From contig JAXLTD010000011.1 of assembly GCA_046330225.1 (NCBI GenBank), positions 1 through 64,000 of the forward strand: 64,000 nt of DNA, in the 5' to 3' direction. The translations under genes and the position numbers were made by a program. Shown here one piece after another: positions 39,445 through 48,058 of this stretch (position 1 is its first letter; the number at the start of each line of letters is the position of its first letter). The notes under the pieces were generated by a model. The model was not told the DNA's origin, did not search any database, and worked only from the letters and a program-made list of their open reading frames with translations. This DNA comes from CANJIV01 sp046330225 (GTDB taxonomy: Bacteria > Actinomycetota > Thermoleophilia > Solirubrobacterales > Solirubrobacteraceae).

Positions 39445-40245
39445 ATGGAGATCGGCCCCGGCACGCGCGCGCTCGTCACCGGCGCTTCCCGGGGGATCGG
39501 GCGGGCGACGGCCGAGGCGCTCGCCGCCCGCGGCGCGCGGGTGGCGCTCCAGGCCCGCACCCTGGCCGACCTCGAGGCGCTGGCCGCAGCCCTTCCCGGT
39601 GAGGGCCACGCCTCGGTCGCGGGCGACGTCGGGGACGCGGGCGAGGCCGCGCGGTGCGTCGAGGCGGCGATCGCCGCGCTCGGCGGGCTGGACCTGGTGG
39701 TCAGCAACGCCGGCGTCGCGCACTACAAGCCGGTTCGCCTGCAGCCGCTCGACGAGATCGAGGAGATGACGCGGGTGAACTGGCTCGGCACGGTGCACGT
39801 CGTGCGCGCGGCGCTCCCGCATCTGCTCGGACGGGCGAACGGCCACATCGTGATCGTCTCGTCGGGGTCGGCGCTGCGGTCGATGCCGTCGGGCGCGGCC
39901 TACGCCGCCACGAAGGCGGCCCAGCAGGCCTTCGGCGAGGCGCTGCGCCACGAGCTGAGCGGCTCGGGCGTCGACGTCACGGTCGTCTTCCCGGGACAGA
40001 TCGCGACCGGCCTGCACGATCACGAGCGGGCGACGATGCCCGACTTCTACCTGCCGGAAGACCAGGCGGCGAGCGCCGCGGGCCTGGCCGACGTGATCGT
40101 CGCCGGCATCGAGGCGGGTGCCCGCGGCGTCTACTACCCGCGCAACGTCCGGCTGCTCCGTGCCGCCAACGGCGTCTCGCCCCAAGGCGCCGACCGCCTG
40201 CTCCGCGCGCTGCGCGGCCCCTCGATCGCGCCGCGCACGGACTAG
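39445..40245 (+). CDS. short-chain dehydrogenase/reductase
   Basis: A 266-aa classical SDR. The NAD(P) motif is LVTGASRGIGRATAEALAA, then VSNAGVAH (NAG), the catalytic serine in VIVSSGSALRSMPS and YAATKAAQQAF (YxxxK). The substrate is unknown. TACGAT ends 6 nt before the ATG (leaderless). It ends 8 bp from the convergent LysR gene. Confidence 0.88.
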   Translation: MEIGPGTRALVTGASRGIGRATAEALAARGARVALQARTLADLEALAAALPGEGHASVAGDVGDAGEAARCVEAAIAALGGLDLVVSNAGVAHYKPVRLQPLDEIEEMTRVNWLGTVHVVRAALPHLLGRANGHIVIVSSGSALRSMPSGAAYAATKAAQQAFGEALRHELSGSGVDVTVVFPGQIATGLHDHERATMPDFYLPEDQAASAAGLADVIVAGIEAGARGVYYPRNVRLLRAANGVSPQGADRLLRALRGPSIAPRTD

Positions 40246-40252
40246 CTTCAGC

Positions 40253-41173
40253 TCAGGCCGGCGGCTCGGACAGGCGCCGCCCGATCTGCGCGATCTGGCG
40301 CTCGGCGAGGTCGAGCAGCTCGCGGGTCGCCCGCGACGGACGGGCGCCGCGCCGCGTGACGATCGCGAAGGTGTCGTAGAGCGGCTCGGCCAGCGGGCGC
40401 AGGTGCAGGCGCCGCGGAAAGCGCCGGGTCACCGTGATCCAGCGCGCGACCACCGTGTCGCCGAGCCCGTCGGCTGCGAGCTGGAGCGCGACGCCGACGT
40501 CCTCGACCTCGATGTCGGGCTCGGCCGACACGCCGGCGCGCTGGGCGCGCACGAAGAGCTGGCGGCGGGTGGGGTCGTCGGTGCCGTAGCGGGCGTCGTA
40601 GAGGATCAGCGGGCCGGCGAATAGCCGCTCAGTGGTGATGGGCGAGCGCAGCCGCGCGGGGTCGGCGCTCGCCACGACGACCTCGTCGCGCAGCACCGGC
40701 CGCACGTCGAGCCCGCGGTCGTCGACCGGCAGGACGATGATCCCCGCCTCGAGCTCGCCGTTGCGCACGGCGTCCGCGACCTCGGAGCTGTTCTGCCCGA
40801 CCATCCGCACCTTCACCCGCGGATGGCGCACCCGGAAGGAGTTCACGATGCCGCCCATGAGGTAGTACGGCGCGCTGCCGAACGTGCCGAGCGCCGCGGT
40901 GCCGCCGCGCAGCTCGGTGACCTCGGCAACCGCCTCCCGCGCCTGCTCGGCCTCGGCCATCACCCGCTCGGCGGCCGGCCGGAGGGCCGTGCCGGCTTCC
41001 GTGAGCACCAGCCGGCGGCCGGCGCGCACGAAGAGCGGCGAGCCGAGCTCGTCTTCGAGGCGGCGAACCTGCTCCGAAAGCGACGGCTGGGCGAGGTGGA
41101 GTGCATCGGCCGCCGCGCTGAACGACCCATGCTCGATGGCCGCCAGGAAGTAGGTGAGCTGCTGAAGTGTCAT
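40253..41173 (-). CDS. LysR-family transcriptional regulator
   Basis: A 306-aa LysR regulator: an N-terminal winged helix (QQLTYFLAAIEHGSFSAAAD, QPSLSEQVRRLEDELGSPLF) and a periplasmic-binding-like effector domain. It has a good Shine-Dalgarno sequence (AGAAGG) before the ATG at 41173. It is divergent from the small membrane ORF and EamA exporter at 41236-42302, the usual arrangement for a LysR protein and its target, so it probably controls the exporter. A GTAGG-N6-CCTAC dyad at 41219-41234 lies right at the forward start and is a plausible site. Confidence 0.9.
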   Translation of the reverse strand: MTLQQLTYFLAAIEHGSFSAAADALHLAQPSLSEQVRRLEDELGSPLFVRAGRRLVLTEAGTALRPAAERVMAEAEQAREAVAEVTELRGGTAALGTFGSAPYYLMGGIVNSFRVRHPRVKVRMVGQNSSEVADAVRNGELEAGIIVLPVDDRGLDVRPVLRDEVVVASADPARLRSPITTERLFAGPLILYDARYGTDDPTRRQLFVRAQRAGVSAEPDIEVEDVGVALQLAADGLGDTVVARWITVTRRFPRRLHLRPLAEPLYDTFAIVTRRGARPSRATRELLDLAERQIAQIGRRLSEPPA

Positions 41174-41218
41174 AGCTAGAACCTTCTGACCCTCAAGTCA
41201 ATCAAGGCTACAACTCTT

Positions 41219-41234
41219 GTAGGACAGGGCCTAC
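41219..41234. promoter_or_regulatory. dyad in the LysR/exporter divergent region
   Basis: GTAGG-ACAGGG-CCTAC is a short inverted repeat immediately before the GTG at 41236. The spacing resembles LysR T-N11-A type half-sites. It is the only obvious dyad in this 62-bp region. Confidence 0.4.
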
Positions 41235-41235
41235 C

Positions 41236-41376
41236 GTGTCGGTCATGCTCCTGCTCGCCATCCTTGCCCTCGCCCTGTTCGCCGCCCTTGGCTTCGGCCT
41301 CGCCTCGCTGCGCCTCGGCACCGAGCAGCGCCCCGGCTTCAACGGCCGGCCGGTCCGCGACCGCTGGACGCTGTGA
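41236..41376 (+). CDS. small membrane protein upstream of the exporter
   Basis: A 46-aa ORF (43 aa if it begins at the in-frame ATG at 41245). It has one hydrophobic helix (MLLLAILALALFAALGFGLA) and a short polar tail with arginines. Its stop TGA (41374-41376) overlaps the GTG of the EamA gene (41373-41375), the same GTGA coupling seen in other operons here, which supports translation. It may be a partner peptide of the transporter or a leader that couples its translation. No family is recognised. Confidence 0.55.
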   Translation: MSVMLLLAILALALFAALGFGLASLRLGTEQRPGFNGRPVRDRWTL

Positions 41377-42302
41377 ACCGGTTCGCCCTCGCAGCTGGCT
41401 CGCCGCGGCGGGCCGGCACGCTGCTGTGCCTGCTTGCCGCGGTTGGCTTTGGCGCCATGGCCGTCCTGGCGAAGCTGGCCTATGACGCCGGCGCGTCCGT
41501 CTCGACGGTCCTCGCCGTGCGCTTCGCCCTGGCCGCGACGGTGCTGTGGATCCTCGTGGCCCAGCCGTGGCGCCGCGGCGTGCGCGCCCGCCTTCCCCGC
41601 CGCCGGGCGATGCTCGCCGGCCTCGCGCTCGGCGCCGTCCTCTACGCCGCGGAGTCCGGCCTCTTCTTCGCCTCGCTGACCCGCATGGACGCGTCGCTGG
41701 CCGAACTGGCGCTCTTCACCTACCCCGCCTTCGTGCTCGTCGGCGCGCTCGTCGTGGGCCGCGAGCAGCCGAGCCGGCGCCGGGGCCTGGCGATGGCGCT
41801 CGCCCTCGCCGGCGTCGCGCTCGTGCTCGTAAGCGGCGGAGCCCAGCACGTCGACGGCATCGGCGCACTCATGGCGATCGGCGCGGCCACCGGCTACGCC
41901 GGCTACGTGCTGCTCGCCGACACGCTCCGGGGGGAGCTGCGCCCGCTCGCCCTGGCCGCGCTCGTCTGCACGGGGGCCTGCCTCTCGTTCACCGTCGGCG
42001 GCACGGCGACGGGCGGCCTCTCGTTCGCCTTCGCCGCCCATGCGTGGTGGCTGCTGGCCGGGATCGCCCTCGTTTCCACCGTCGTGCCGCTCGCCGCGTT
42101 CCTCGCCGGCGCCAACCGGATCGGGCCGTCGAACGCCGCGATCGTCTCGACCGTCGAGCCGGTCGTCACCCTCGGCCTGGCCTTCGCCCTGCTCGGCGAC
42201 CGGCTGGCCCCGATCCAGCTCGCAGGCGGCGCCCTCGTCCTCGCCGCAGTGCTCGTGCTCCAGGTCCGCCTGCGCCCGCGGCCCGAGGCCGCCGCCATCT
42301 GA
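41373..42302 (+). CDS. EamA/DMT-family exporter
   Basis: A 309-aa ten-helix transporter of the drug/metabolite family, with two EamA repeats (first about 15-150, second about 165-300; SNAAIVSTVEPVVTLGLAFALLGD in the second). Such proteins export amino acids, nucleobases or drugs. GTG start overlaps the upstream small ORF. Probably regulated by the divergent LysR protein. Confidence 0.88.
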   Translation: MNRFALAAGSPRRAGTLLCLLAAVGFGAMAVLAKLAYDAGASVSTVLAVRFALAATVLWILVAQPWRRGVRARLPRRRAMLAGLALGAVLYAAESGLFFASLTRMDASLAELALFTYPAFVLVGALVVGREQPSRRRGLAMALALAGVALVLVSGGAQHVDGIGALMAIGAATGYAGYVLLADTLRGELRPLALAALVCTGACLSFTVGGTATGGLSFAFAAHAWWLLAGIALVSTVVPLAAFLAGANRIGPSNAAIVSTVEPVVTLGLAFALLGDRLAPIQLAGGALVLAAVLVLQVRLRPRPEAAAI

Positions 42303-42321
42303 ACCGGCCCGGCGCCGCGGA

Positions 42322-42327
42322 TACCAT
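42322..42327 (+). promoter_or_regulatory. -10 element of the DNA ligase gene
   Basis: TACCAT ends 6 nt before an ATC codon that aligns with the expected first codon of the ligase. The spacing matches the leaderless genes of this window and is part of the argument for a non-ATG start. Confidence 0.5.
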
Positions 42328-42333
42328 CCCGGC

Positions 42334-43275
42334 ATCGCCCTCCCGCTCGCTCCGCCCTTGCAGCCGCAGCTCGCCCGCTCTCGCGGCGCGCTGCCCGAGG
42401 GCGACACCTGGTCCTACGAGCCGAAGTACGACGGGTTCCGGGCGATCGCGTTCGTCGACGGCGCGGACGTCGAGATTCAATCCCGCAGCGGCAAGCCGCT
42501 GGCCCGGTACTTCCCGGAGCTGGAGTTCCCGCCGGGCCGCTACGTCCTGGACGGGGAGATCGTCGTGGCGGCGCAGGACGGGAGCGAGGACTTCGACGCG
42601 ATCTCCCAGCGCATCCACCCGGCCGCCTCGCGGATCGCGCGGCTGGCCGAGGAGACGCCCGCCGCCTACGTCGCGTTCGACCTGCTCGCCGAGGGCGACG
42701 AGGTCCTGCTGGACCGCCCCTTCGCCGAGCGCCGGGCCGCGCTCGAGCGCCTCGTGACGCCCCCGGTCCGGCTGGCGCCGTCGGTGCGCAGCGCCGAGGA
42801 GGCGCGGCCGTGGCTGCGCGAGGCCGAGGGCGTGATCGCCAAGGAGCTCGACGCGCCCTACCGCCCGGGGCAGCGTGCCGGCATGGCGAAGATCAAGCGC
42901 GTGCGCACGCTCGACGCCGTGGCGGTCGGCTGGCGCCCCGGCAAGGAGGAAGGCACGCTGGGCTCGCTGATCCTCGCCCTCTACGACGACGCGGGCGGGC
43001 TGCGGGTCGTCGGGCACTGCTCGGGCTTCAAGGCCAAGGAGAAGGCCGAGCTCCCGGCGCGTCTGGCCGAGTTCGAGACGGGCGAGCGCGGCAGCGCCGA
43101 TCCAAGCCGCTGGAAGTCAGACAAGGAGCTCGAGTGGATCGCCCTGCGGCCCGAGCTCGTGGTCGAGGTGAGCTACGACCACTCCTCCAATGGGCGCATC
43201 CGCCACGGCACGAAGCTCCTGCGCTGGCGCGAGGACAAGGCGCCCGCCGACTGCCGCCTGGCCGACCTGGACTAG
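42334..43275 (+). CDS. ligC: ATP-dependent DNA ligase (LigC type), probable ATC start
   Basis: A 313-aa ATP-dependent ligase with adenylation domain and OB fold: the nucleotidyl lysine in YEPKYDGFRAIAF, YVLDGEIVVA, EGVIAKELDAPYRPGQ and MAKIKRVRTLDAV. LigC enzymes act in base-excision or stationary-phase repair. No ATG or GTG fits: in frame, the protein reads IALPLAPPLQPQLARSRGALP, which matches the usual LigC opening (M-x-LP-x-x-PP-x-x-P-x-LA) if the ATC at 42334 is initiation codon. TACCAT lies 6 nt upstream. The alternative TTG at 42358 would delete part of that conserved opening. Confidence 0.85.
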   Translation: MALPLAPPLQPQLARSRGALPEGDTWSYEPKYDGFRAIAFVDGADVEIQSRSGKPLARYFPELEFPPGRYVLDGEIVVAAQDGSEDFDAISQRIHPAASRIARLAEETPAAYVAFDLLAEGDEVLLDRPFAERRAALERLVTPPVRLAPSVRSAEEARPWLREAEGVIAKELDAPYRPGQRAGMAKIKRVRTLDAVAVGWRPGKEEGTLGSLILALYDDAGGLRVVGHCSGFKAKEKAELPARLAEFETGERGSADPSRWKSDKELEWIALRPELVVEVSYDHSSNGRIRHGTKLLRWREDKAPADCRLADLD

Positions 43276-43365
43276 GCGCCCGCCGCGCGGGGGGCGCTGC
43301 CCCGCTGGCTCGCCCGCCGGCGGCGCCGGAGCTGCCGGCGCCCCCGCAGCTGGCAGGATGGCGCG

Positions 43366-44361
43366 GTGCTCCCGGACCGCGACCCGCGACCGATTCTCGT
43401 CGCCCCCGACAAGTTCAAGGGGACGTTCACGGCCGCCGAGGTCGCCGCGGCGGTGGCCGCCGGGCTCGAGGCCGGCGGGCGGGCTGCCGAGGCCCTGCCG
43501 GTCGCCGACGGCGGGGACGGCACGGCGGCGGCGCTGCTCGCGGCGCTCGGCGGCGAGGCCGTCGCGGTCGCCGCCACCGACGCGCTGGGACGCGAGGCCG
43601 AGGCGGCGATCGCGCTGCTGGCCGACGGCAGGACGGCGGTCGTCGAGGTCGCGTCGGCCAGCGGGCTGCATCGGATCGCCCCGGACGAGCGCGACGCCGA
43701 GGCCGCCACGAGCGCGGGCACTGGCGAGCTGCTCGCGGCCGCCGTGGCGGCCGGGGCCACGCGCATCCTCGTCGCCGCCGGCGGCAGCGCGACCACCGAC
43801 GGCGGCGCCGGCGCCATCGCCGCGCTGCAGGCGGCCGGCGGGCCGGGCGCCGCCGAACTCGTCGTGCTCAGCGACGTGCGCACTCCGTTCGAGCGGGCGG
43901 CCGCGGTCTTCGGCCCGCAGAAGGGCGCCGACGGCGACGCCGTCGCCCGCCTCGGCCGGCGCCTGGCCGCCCAGGCGCGCCGCCTGCCGCGCGACCCGCG
44001 CGGGATCCCGATGACCGGGGCAGCGGGGGGGCTGGCCGGCGGCCTCTGGGCCGCCTTCGGGGCGACGCTCGCGCCGGGCGCGCCGTTCGTGCTGGACGCG
44101 CTCGGGTTCGACGCCCGGATGCGGGCCGCCCACGCGGTGATCACCGGGGAGGGGCGGCTGGACGAGTCCTCCCTGGAGGGCAAGGCGCTCGCGGAGGTCG
44201 CCACGCGCTGCCGGCAGGCCGGCGTGCCCTGCCACGCGGTCGTCGGGCAGGACGGGCTCGACGCCTTCGGCCACCGGCTCCTGGACCTCCAGCACGTCCT
44301 CGAGGCCCAGACGCTGCGCCGCGCGCGCGCCGCGGGCGCAAAGCTCGCCGAGCGGATCTAG
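43366..44361 (+). CDS. glycerate kinase (GarK/GlxK family)
   Basis: A 331-aa glycerate 2-kinase of the GarK/GlxK family, making 2-phosphoglycerate from D-glycerate. Seen are LVAPDKFKGTFTAAEVAAAV at the start, PVADGGDGTAAAL, VAAGGSATTDGGAGAIAALQA, the glycine-rich GAAGGLAGGL and ITGEGRLDESSLEGKA. GTG start at 43366 with CAGGAT ending 6 nt upstream. Its stop overlaps that of the convergent gene at 44358 by 4 bp. Confidence 0.9.
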   Translation: MLPDRDPRPILVAPDKFKGTFTAAEVAAAVAAGLEAGGRAAEALPVADGGDGTAAALLAALGGEAVAVAATDALGREAEAAIALLADGRTAVVEVASASGLHRIAPDERDAEAATSAGTGELLAAAVAAGATRILVAAGGSATTDGGAGAIAALQAAGGPGAAELVVLSDVRTPFERAAAVFGPQKGADGDAVARLGRRLAAQARRLPRDPRGIPMTGAAGGLAGGLWAAFGATLAPGAPFVLDALGFDARMRAAHAVITGEGRLDESSLEGKALAEVATRCRQAGVPCHAVVGQDGLDAFGHRLLDLQHVLEAQTLRRARAAGAKLAERI

Positions 44362-46505
44362 CGTCCAGATCCCGAGCCGGAGGTCGCGGCGTCGCGGGCC
44401 GGCACCGCCTCCGGCGGCGCACCGGCCGACGCCGGCAGGCTTCCGGGCGCATAGGCCTCGTGGCCCAGCTGCGCCAGCCAGCGGCGCAGGTGGCGGTGCA
44501 TGTGCTCGGCGCCGACCACCTCCTCGGCGGGCAGCGCGAACTCGGCCGGGGCGAGCACAAACGGATAGGACTGCGTGCCGCCCATGCCGCCGTGGGACCC
44601 GACGAGCTCCTCGAACGCCGCGACCTCGTCCGAGGGCCAGTAGGTGCTGTTGATCATGAGGTCGGCGCAGTGGGGGAACCCGTCGGTGCGGCGGACGTGC
44701 GCGGCGGCGTTGGGCCCGAAGGGCGCGAGCGGGTCCTCCCCCTCGACTCGGTCGTCGTCGAGCCAGCGCGTGCCGCGCGGGCCGAGCACGACCGACCCCT
44801 CGGCCTCGGTGCGCACGAGCACGAACCCGATCCCCTCGTGCGCCCGCAGGCCGTCGAGGAGCCGCGGGTGGTGCGCGTCCAGCCACTCGCGGGTCACGCG
44901 GCCGGGCTCGCGCGGGAAGGAGACCAGACCGAGGCAGCCCGACGCCATGACCACGATCTCTGGGACCTCGCCGCCGGCGGGCAGCGCGGCAGGGCCGTCG
45001 CCGTCGCCCTCCCCCAGCCGGACCTCGCCGTCGACCTTCTTTCCCCGGGTGGCCGAGCGCAGGACGCGGGCGCCCGCCCCCTCGCCGCCCGAGGCTTCGG
45101 TGAGCGAGGCGGCCACGAACCCGAGGGCCTCGTCGTGGCTGCGCTTCCCGGACCCGGGCGCCTGCGCGTCGGTGGCCGTGAGCTCCTCGACGAGCGCCTC
45201 GAGGCTGTGGCCGTAGCGGTCCAGGAACGTCGCCCCCTGCGACTGCCCGTGGTCGGAGAGCACGACGAGGCGGTAGTCGCGGGGCGCCTCGGCGGCCACC
45301 CGGGCCAGCCGCTCGAACAGGCGGTCGATGCGCCGGAGCACCAGCAGCGTCTCGGGCCGCTCGATCCCGGAGTGGTGCGCGACCTCGTCGTAGCCGAGAA
45401 ACGTCGAGTAGGCGACCGGCCGCCCGGCGTACAGGTCGCCGACCAGGGCCGCCATCTGCAGGTCGCGCTGCAGCACGGTGGCCCAGGCGCGCATGAAGGC
45501 GTAGACGACGCCGCGCGGGACGCTGGGCTGGATGTCCAGGCGGCGGGCCCGGCGCGCGCTCCACAGCTCCGACGCGACTTCGCCGAACGCGAGCAGGACG
45601 GTGCGGAAGACGTTGTAGGGCCGGGCGAAGTACGCGAAGTAGTCCTGCCCGAGCCGCCCGTGGCGCTCGCGGTTGAGGACCGTGCTCATCGTGAGCAGGC
45701 TGTGCGGGGCGTCGCCCGAGACGATGTTGGCCCGGCTGGCGCCGTCGAGGTGGAGCAGGCCCTTGCCGTCGGAGTGGCGGCGCTCGATCTCGGCGGCGTC
45801 CTTCGGGTGGTTGGTCACCATCGCCGCGCCACGGTCCTTCTCCCACCAGCGAAACGCGGGCATGTCGTGGTTGGAGCCGTGCAGCAGCCCGGCCTGGCAG
45901 GCCCCGGTCTGCGACGACCAGTCGGTCTCCCACCGCCACAGCCGGTGCGACCCCTCCCGCACCCAGCGGGCCATCGTCGGGGCGTTGCCGTCGCGCAGAG
46001 CCCGCGCCAGCACGTCGTGGGCGAGCCCGTCGATCTCGAGGAAGAAGATCCCCGGCACGCCGGTGTTCTCCGGGGGCGGGGCGTGCCGGGCGGCGCGGCG
46101 CACGACGTTGCGGGCGTAGAGGTCCTCGTCGTCGATCGCCAGCGCTGCGCTGAGCAGCGTCGAAACGGCTGCGAGCCCGATGGCGAGCAGGATGCCCTGG
46201 CCGACCGAGTCGACGTGGAACCCGGTGAGGACCTGGCCGATCCCGAAGATGATGAGCCCGTTGAGCAGGATGGCGCCGAGCCCGAGGGTGAGCACCGTGA
46301 ACGGCAGCGCGAAGCGGATCAGGGCCGGCCACACGAAGCTGTTGACCAGCGCGATCAGCGCCGCGGCGGCGAGCGCCCCGGAATCGTCCAGGGTGATGCC
46401 CGGCAGCAGCGAGGCGAAGACCGCCAGTGCCCCCGCGGTGACGAGCCACACCGCGAGCAGCCGCAGCACGTGCCAGCGGCGGGGGCGCGGCACCGGCGCG
46501 GTCAC
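44358..46505 (-). CDS. phage-holin-4-like membrane domain fused to a phosphodiesterase/nucleotide pyrophosphatase domain
   Basis: A 715-aa fusion. Residues about 12-125 form four membrane helices of the phage_holin_4 type (LLPGITLDDSGALAAAALIA; LNGLIIFGIGQVLTGF). From about 145 there is an alkaline-phosphatase-fold domain: metal aspartate in FFLEIDGLAHDVL, nucleophile in DWSSQTGACQAGLLHG, VAYSTFLGYDEVAHHSG, and VVLSDHGQSQGATF. It is a membrane-tethered phosphodiesterase or phosphotransferase, perhaps acting on cell-envelope substrates. It starts at GTG 46505, overlapping the amidase stop (GTGA). The C-terminal tail is Ala/Ser-rich. Confidence 0.85.
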   Translation of the reverse strand: MTAPVPRPRRWHVLRLLAVWLVTAGALAVFASLLPGITLDDSGALAAAALIALVNSFVWPALIRFALPFTVLTLGLGAILLNGLIIFGIGQVLTGFHVDSVGQGILLAIGLAAVSTLLSAALAIDDEDLYARNVVRRAARHAPPPENTGVPGIFFLEIDGLAHDVLARALRDGNAPTMARWVREGSHRLWRWETDWSSQTGACQAGLLHGSNHDMPAFRWWEKDRGAAMVTNHPKDAAEIERRHSDGKGLLHLDGASRANIVSGDAPHSLLTMSTVLNRERHGRLGQDYFAYFARPYNVFRTVLLAFGEVASELWSARRARRLDIQPSVPRGVVYAFMRAWATVLQRDLQMAALVGDLYAGRPVAYSTFLGYDEVAHHSGIERPETLLVLRRIDRLFERLARVAAEAPRDYRLVVLSDHGQSQGATFLDRYGHSLEALVEELTATDAQAPGSGKRSHDEALGFVAASLTEASGGEGAGARVLRSATRGKKVDGEVRLGEGDGDGPAALPAGGEVPEIVVMASGCLGLVSFPREPGRVTREWLDAHHPRLLDGLRAHEGIGFVLVRTEAEGSVVLGPRGTRWLDDDRVEGEDPLAPFGPNAAAHVRRTDGFPHCADLMINSTYWPSDEVAAFEELVGSHGGMGGTQSYPFVLAPAEFALPAEEVVGAEHMHRHLRRWLAQLGHEAYAPGSLPASAGAPPEAVPARDAATSGSGSGR

Positions 46506-47929
46506 GCCGGGCCTGGCGGGCGGCGATCCGCCCACGGCCGGGCCTCCTCGATCTGGGCCGCGAGCGCGAGCAGGGTCGCCTCGTCGGCGGGTCCGCCGTA
46601 GAACTGGACGGCCGTGGGCAGGCCGTCCGCGCCCTGATCCCACGGGAGCGAGATCGCCGGCAGCCCGGTCGTGTTGGCGGTGACCGTGAACGGCACGACC
46701 GGGATGCACTTGGCGAACTCGGCCTCGAGGTCGGCGCCGGCGGTGTCGATCGTGCCGATCGGATAGGGCCGCGCGCCGAGCGTGGGGCAGAGCACCGCGT
46801 CGTAGCCGGTCATCGAGGCCACCACCGCCCGCGTGTAGGCCCCAAGCTGCGCCAGGACCTCCTGGAGCGCCACGGCATCCATCGCGCGGCCCTGCTCCAC
46901 GAGCCACCACGTCAGCGGCTCGACCGCGTCGGGCGACGGCTCGCGGCCGGCGATCGCCCCGAGCGCCTTGACCAGGAACGCGACCTGCGCGGCCCACAGC
47001 CCCCGGAACGCCGACTCGAGGTAGTCGCCGCCCCAGGCGGGCGTGAAGTCCTGCACCTCATGGCCGAGCTGCTCGAGCAGCGCCGCGGCCTCGTCGACCG
47101 CGGCGACGTGGGCCGGGTCGACCGTGAGGCCGTCCAGCGGCGGGGTGACGGTGCGCGCGATGCGCAGCGGCCGCGGCGCCGACCCCGCAGCGTCGGCGAA
47201 GGGCTGGGCGGGCGGCGGCGGCCAGCTCTCGTCCCCGGGCTCGTAGCCGGCGAGCACGTCGAGCATCCGCGCCGCGTCGGTGACGGTGCGGGCGAGCGCG
47301 CCTTCGACGGCGAAGACCGAGCCGCCCTGCAGCGGTCCGAGCGAGATCCGGTTGCGCGCCGGCTTGAGGCCCACGAGGCCGCAGGCCGCGGCGGGGACGC
47401 GGATCGAACCGCCGCCGTCGTTGCCGTGCGCCACCGGCACGAGGCCGGCGGCCACCGCCGCCGCCGACCCGCCTGAGGAGCCTCCCGGCGTGTGGTCGCG
47501 GTTCCACGGGTTGCGCGACGGGCCGAAACGCCGCGGCTCGGTGACCGGCACGAGGCCGAACTCCGGCGTGTTCGTGCGGCCGACCAGGACGAAGCCGGCC
47601 TCGCGCAGGCGGCGCGTCAGGAAGCTGTCGAACGGCGGGCGTGTGTCGCCCATGAAGTCCGAGCCGAACGTCAGCGGCCAGCCGTTCACCGCCGGGCCGA
47701 GGTCCTTCAGCGCGATCGGGACCCCGGCGAAGGGACGCGGATCGCCCGGGGCGATCGCGTCCGCGGCGGCCAGGGCGCCGTCGTGATCGATCCAGGTGAA
47801 CGCGTTGAGCGCCTCCTGCTGGGCGTCGATCCGGCGCAGCGACGCCTCGACGGCCTCGCGGGCGGTCAGTTCGCCGGCCCGGATGCGGTCGGCGAGTTCG
47901 GAGGCGGAGGCGAATGGCAGGTCGGTCAT
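46502..47929 (-). CDS. amidase (amidase signature family)
   Basis: A 475-aa amidase-signature hydrolase. The Ser-cisSer-Lys triad is visible: lysine in IALKDLGPAVNG, TPGGSSGGSAAAVAAG and GGGSIRVPAAACGLVGLKP. The family includes amidases, GatA-like and 6-aminohexanoate hydrolases; the substrate cannot be stated. CTGGAGATC lies right before the ATG at 47929. Coupled by GTGA overlap to the phosphodiesterase gene, so the two form an operon. Confidence 0.9.
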   Translation of the reverse strand: MTDLPFASASELADRIRAGELTAREAVEASLRRIDAQQEALNAFTWIDHDGALAAADAIAPGDPRPFAGVPIALKDLGPAVNGWPLTFGSDFMGDTRPPFDSFLTRRLREAGFVLVGRTNTPEFGLVPVTEPRRFGPSRNPWNRDHTPGGSSGGSAAAVAAGLVPVAHGNDGGGSIRVPAAACGLVGLKPARNRISLGPLQGGSVFAVEGALARTVTDAARMLDVLAGYEPGDESWPPPPAQPFADAAGSAPRPLRIARTVTPPLDGLTVDPAHVAAVDEAAALLEQLGHEVQDFTPAWGGDYLESAFRGLWAAQVAFLVKALGAIAGREPSPDAVEPLTWWLVEQGRAMDAVALQEVLAQLGAYTRAVVASMTGYDAVLCPTLGARPYPIGTIDTAGADLEAEFAKCIPVVPFTVTANTTGLPAISLPWDQGADGLPTAVQFYGGPADEATLLALAAQIEEARPWADRRPPGPA

Positions 47930-48058
47930 GCGATCTCCAGGGCGCAGGGGCGGTTGGCGCAACCGTATCTCGCGCCCGGCGGTCGCAGCGGCGAGGCGGC
48001 CCCGGCGCCGTGCCCCCTCCCACGCCGCCGCGAATCGATCATCTAGGCTCGCCGACCG

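Noticed and set aside
42358..43275. TTG at 42358 as the ligase start
   Set aside because: It removes residues that match the LigC opening and does not fit the spacing of the TACCAT hexamer; kept only as an alternative.
42810..46601. Very long open frame on the plus strand (over 1,200 codons)
   Set aside because: It overlaps ligC, the glycerate kinase and, antisense, the phosphodiesterase; its translation is Arg/Ala/Gly-rich with no motif. It is a shadow frame caused by the high GC content.
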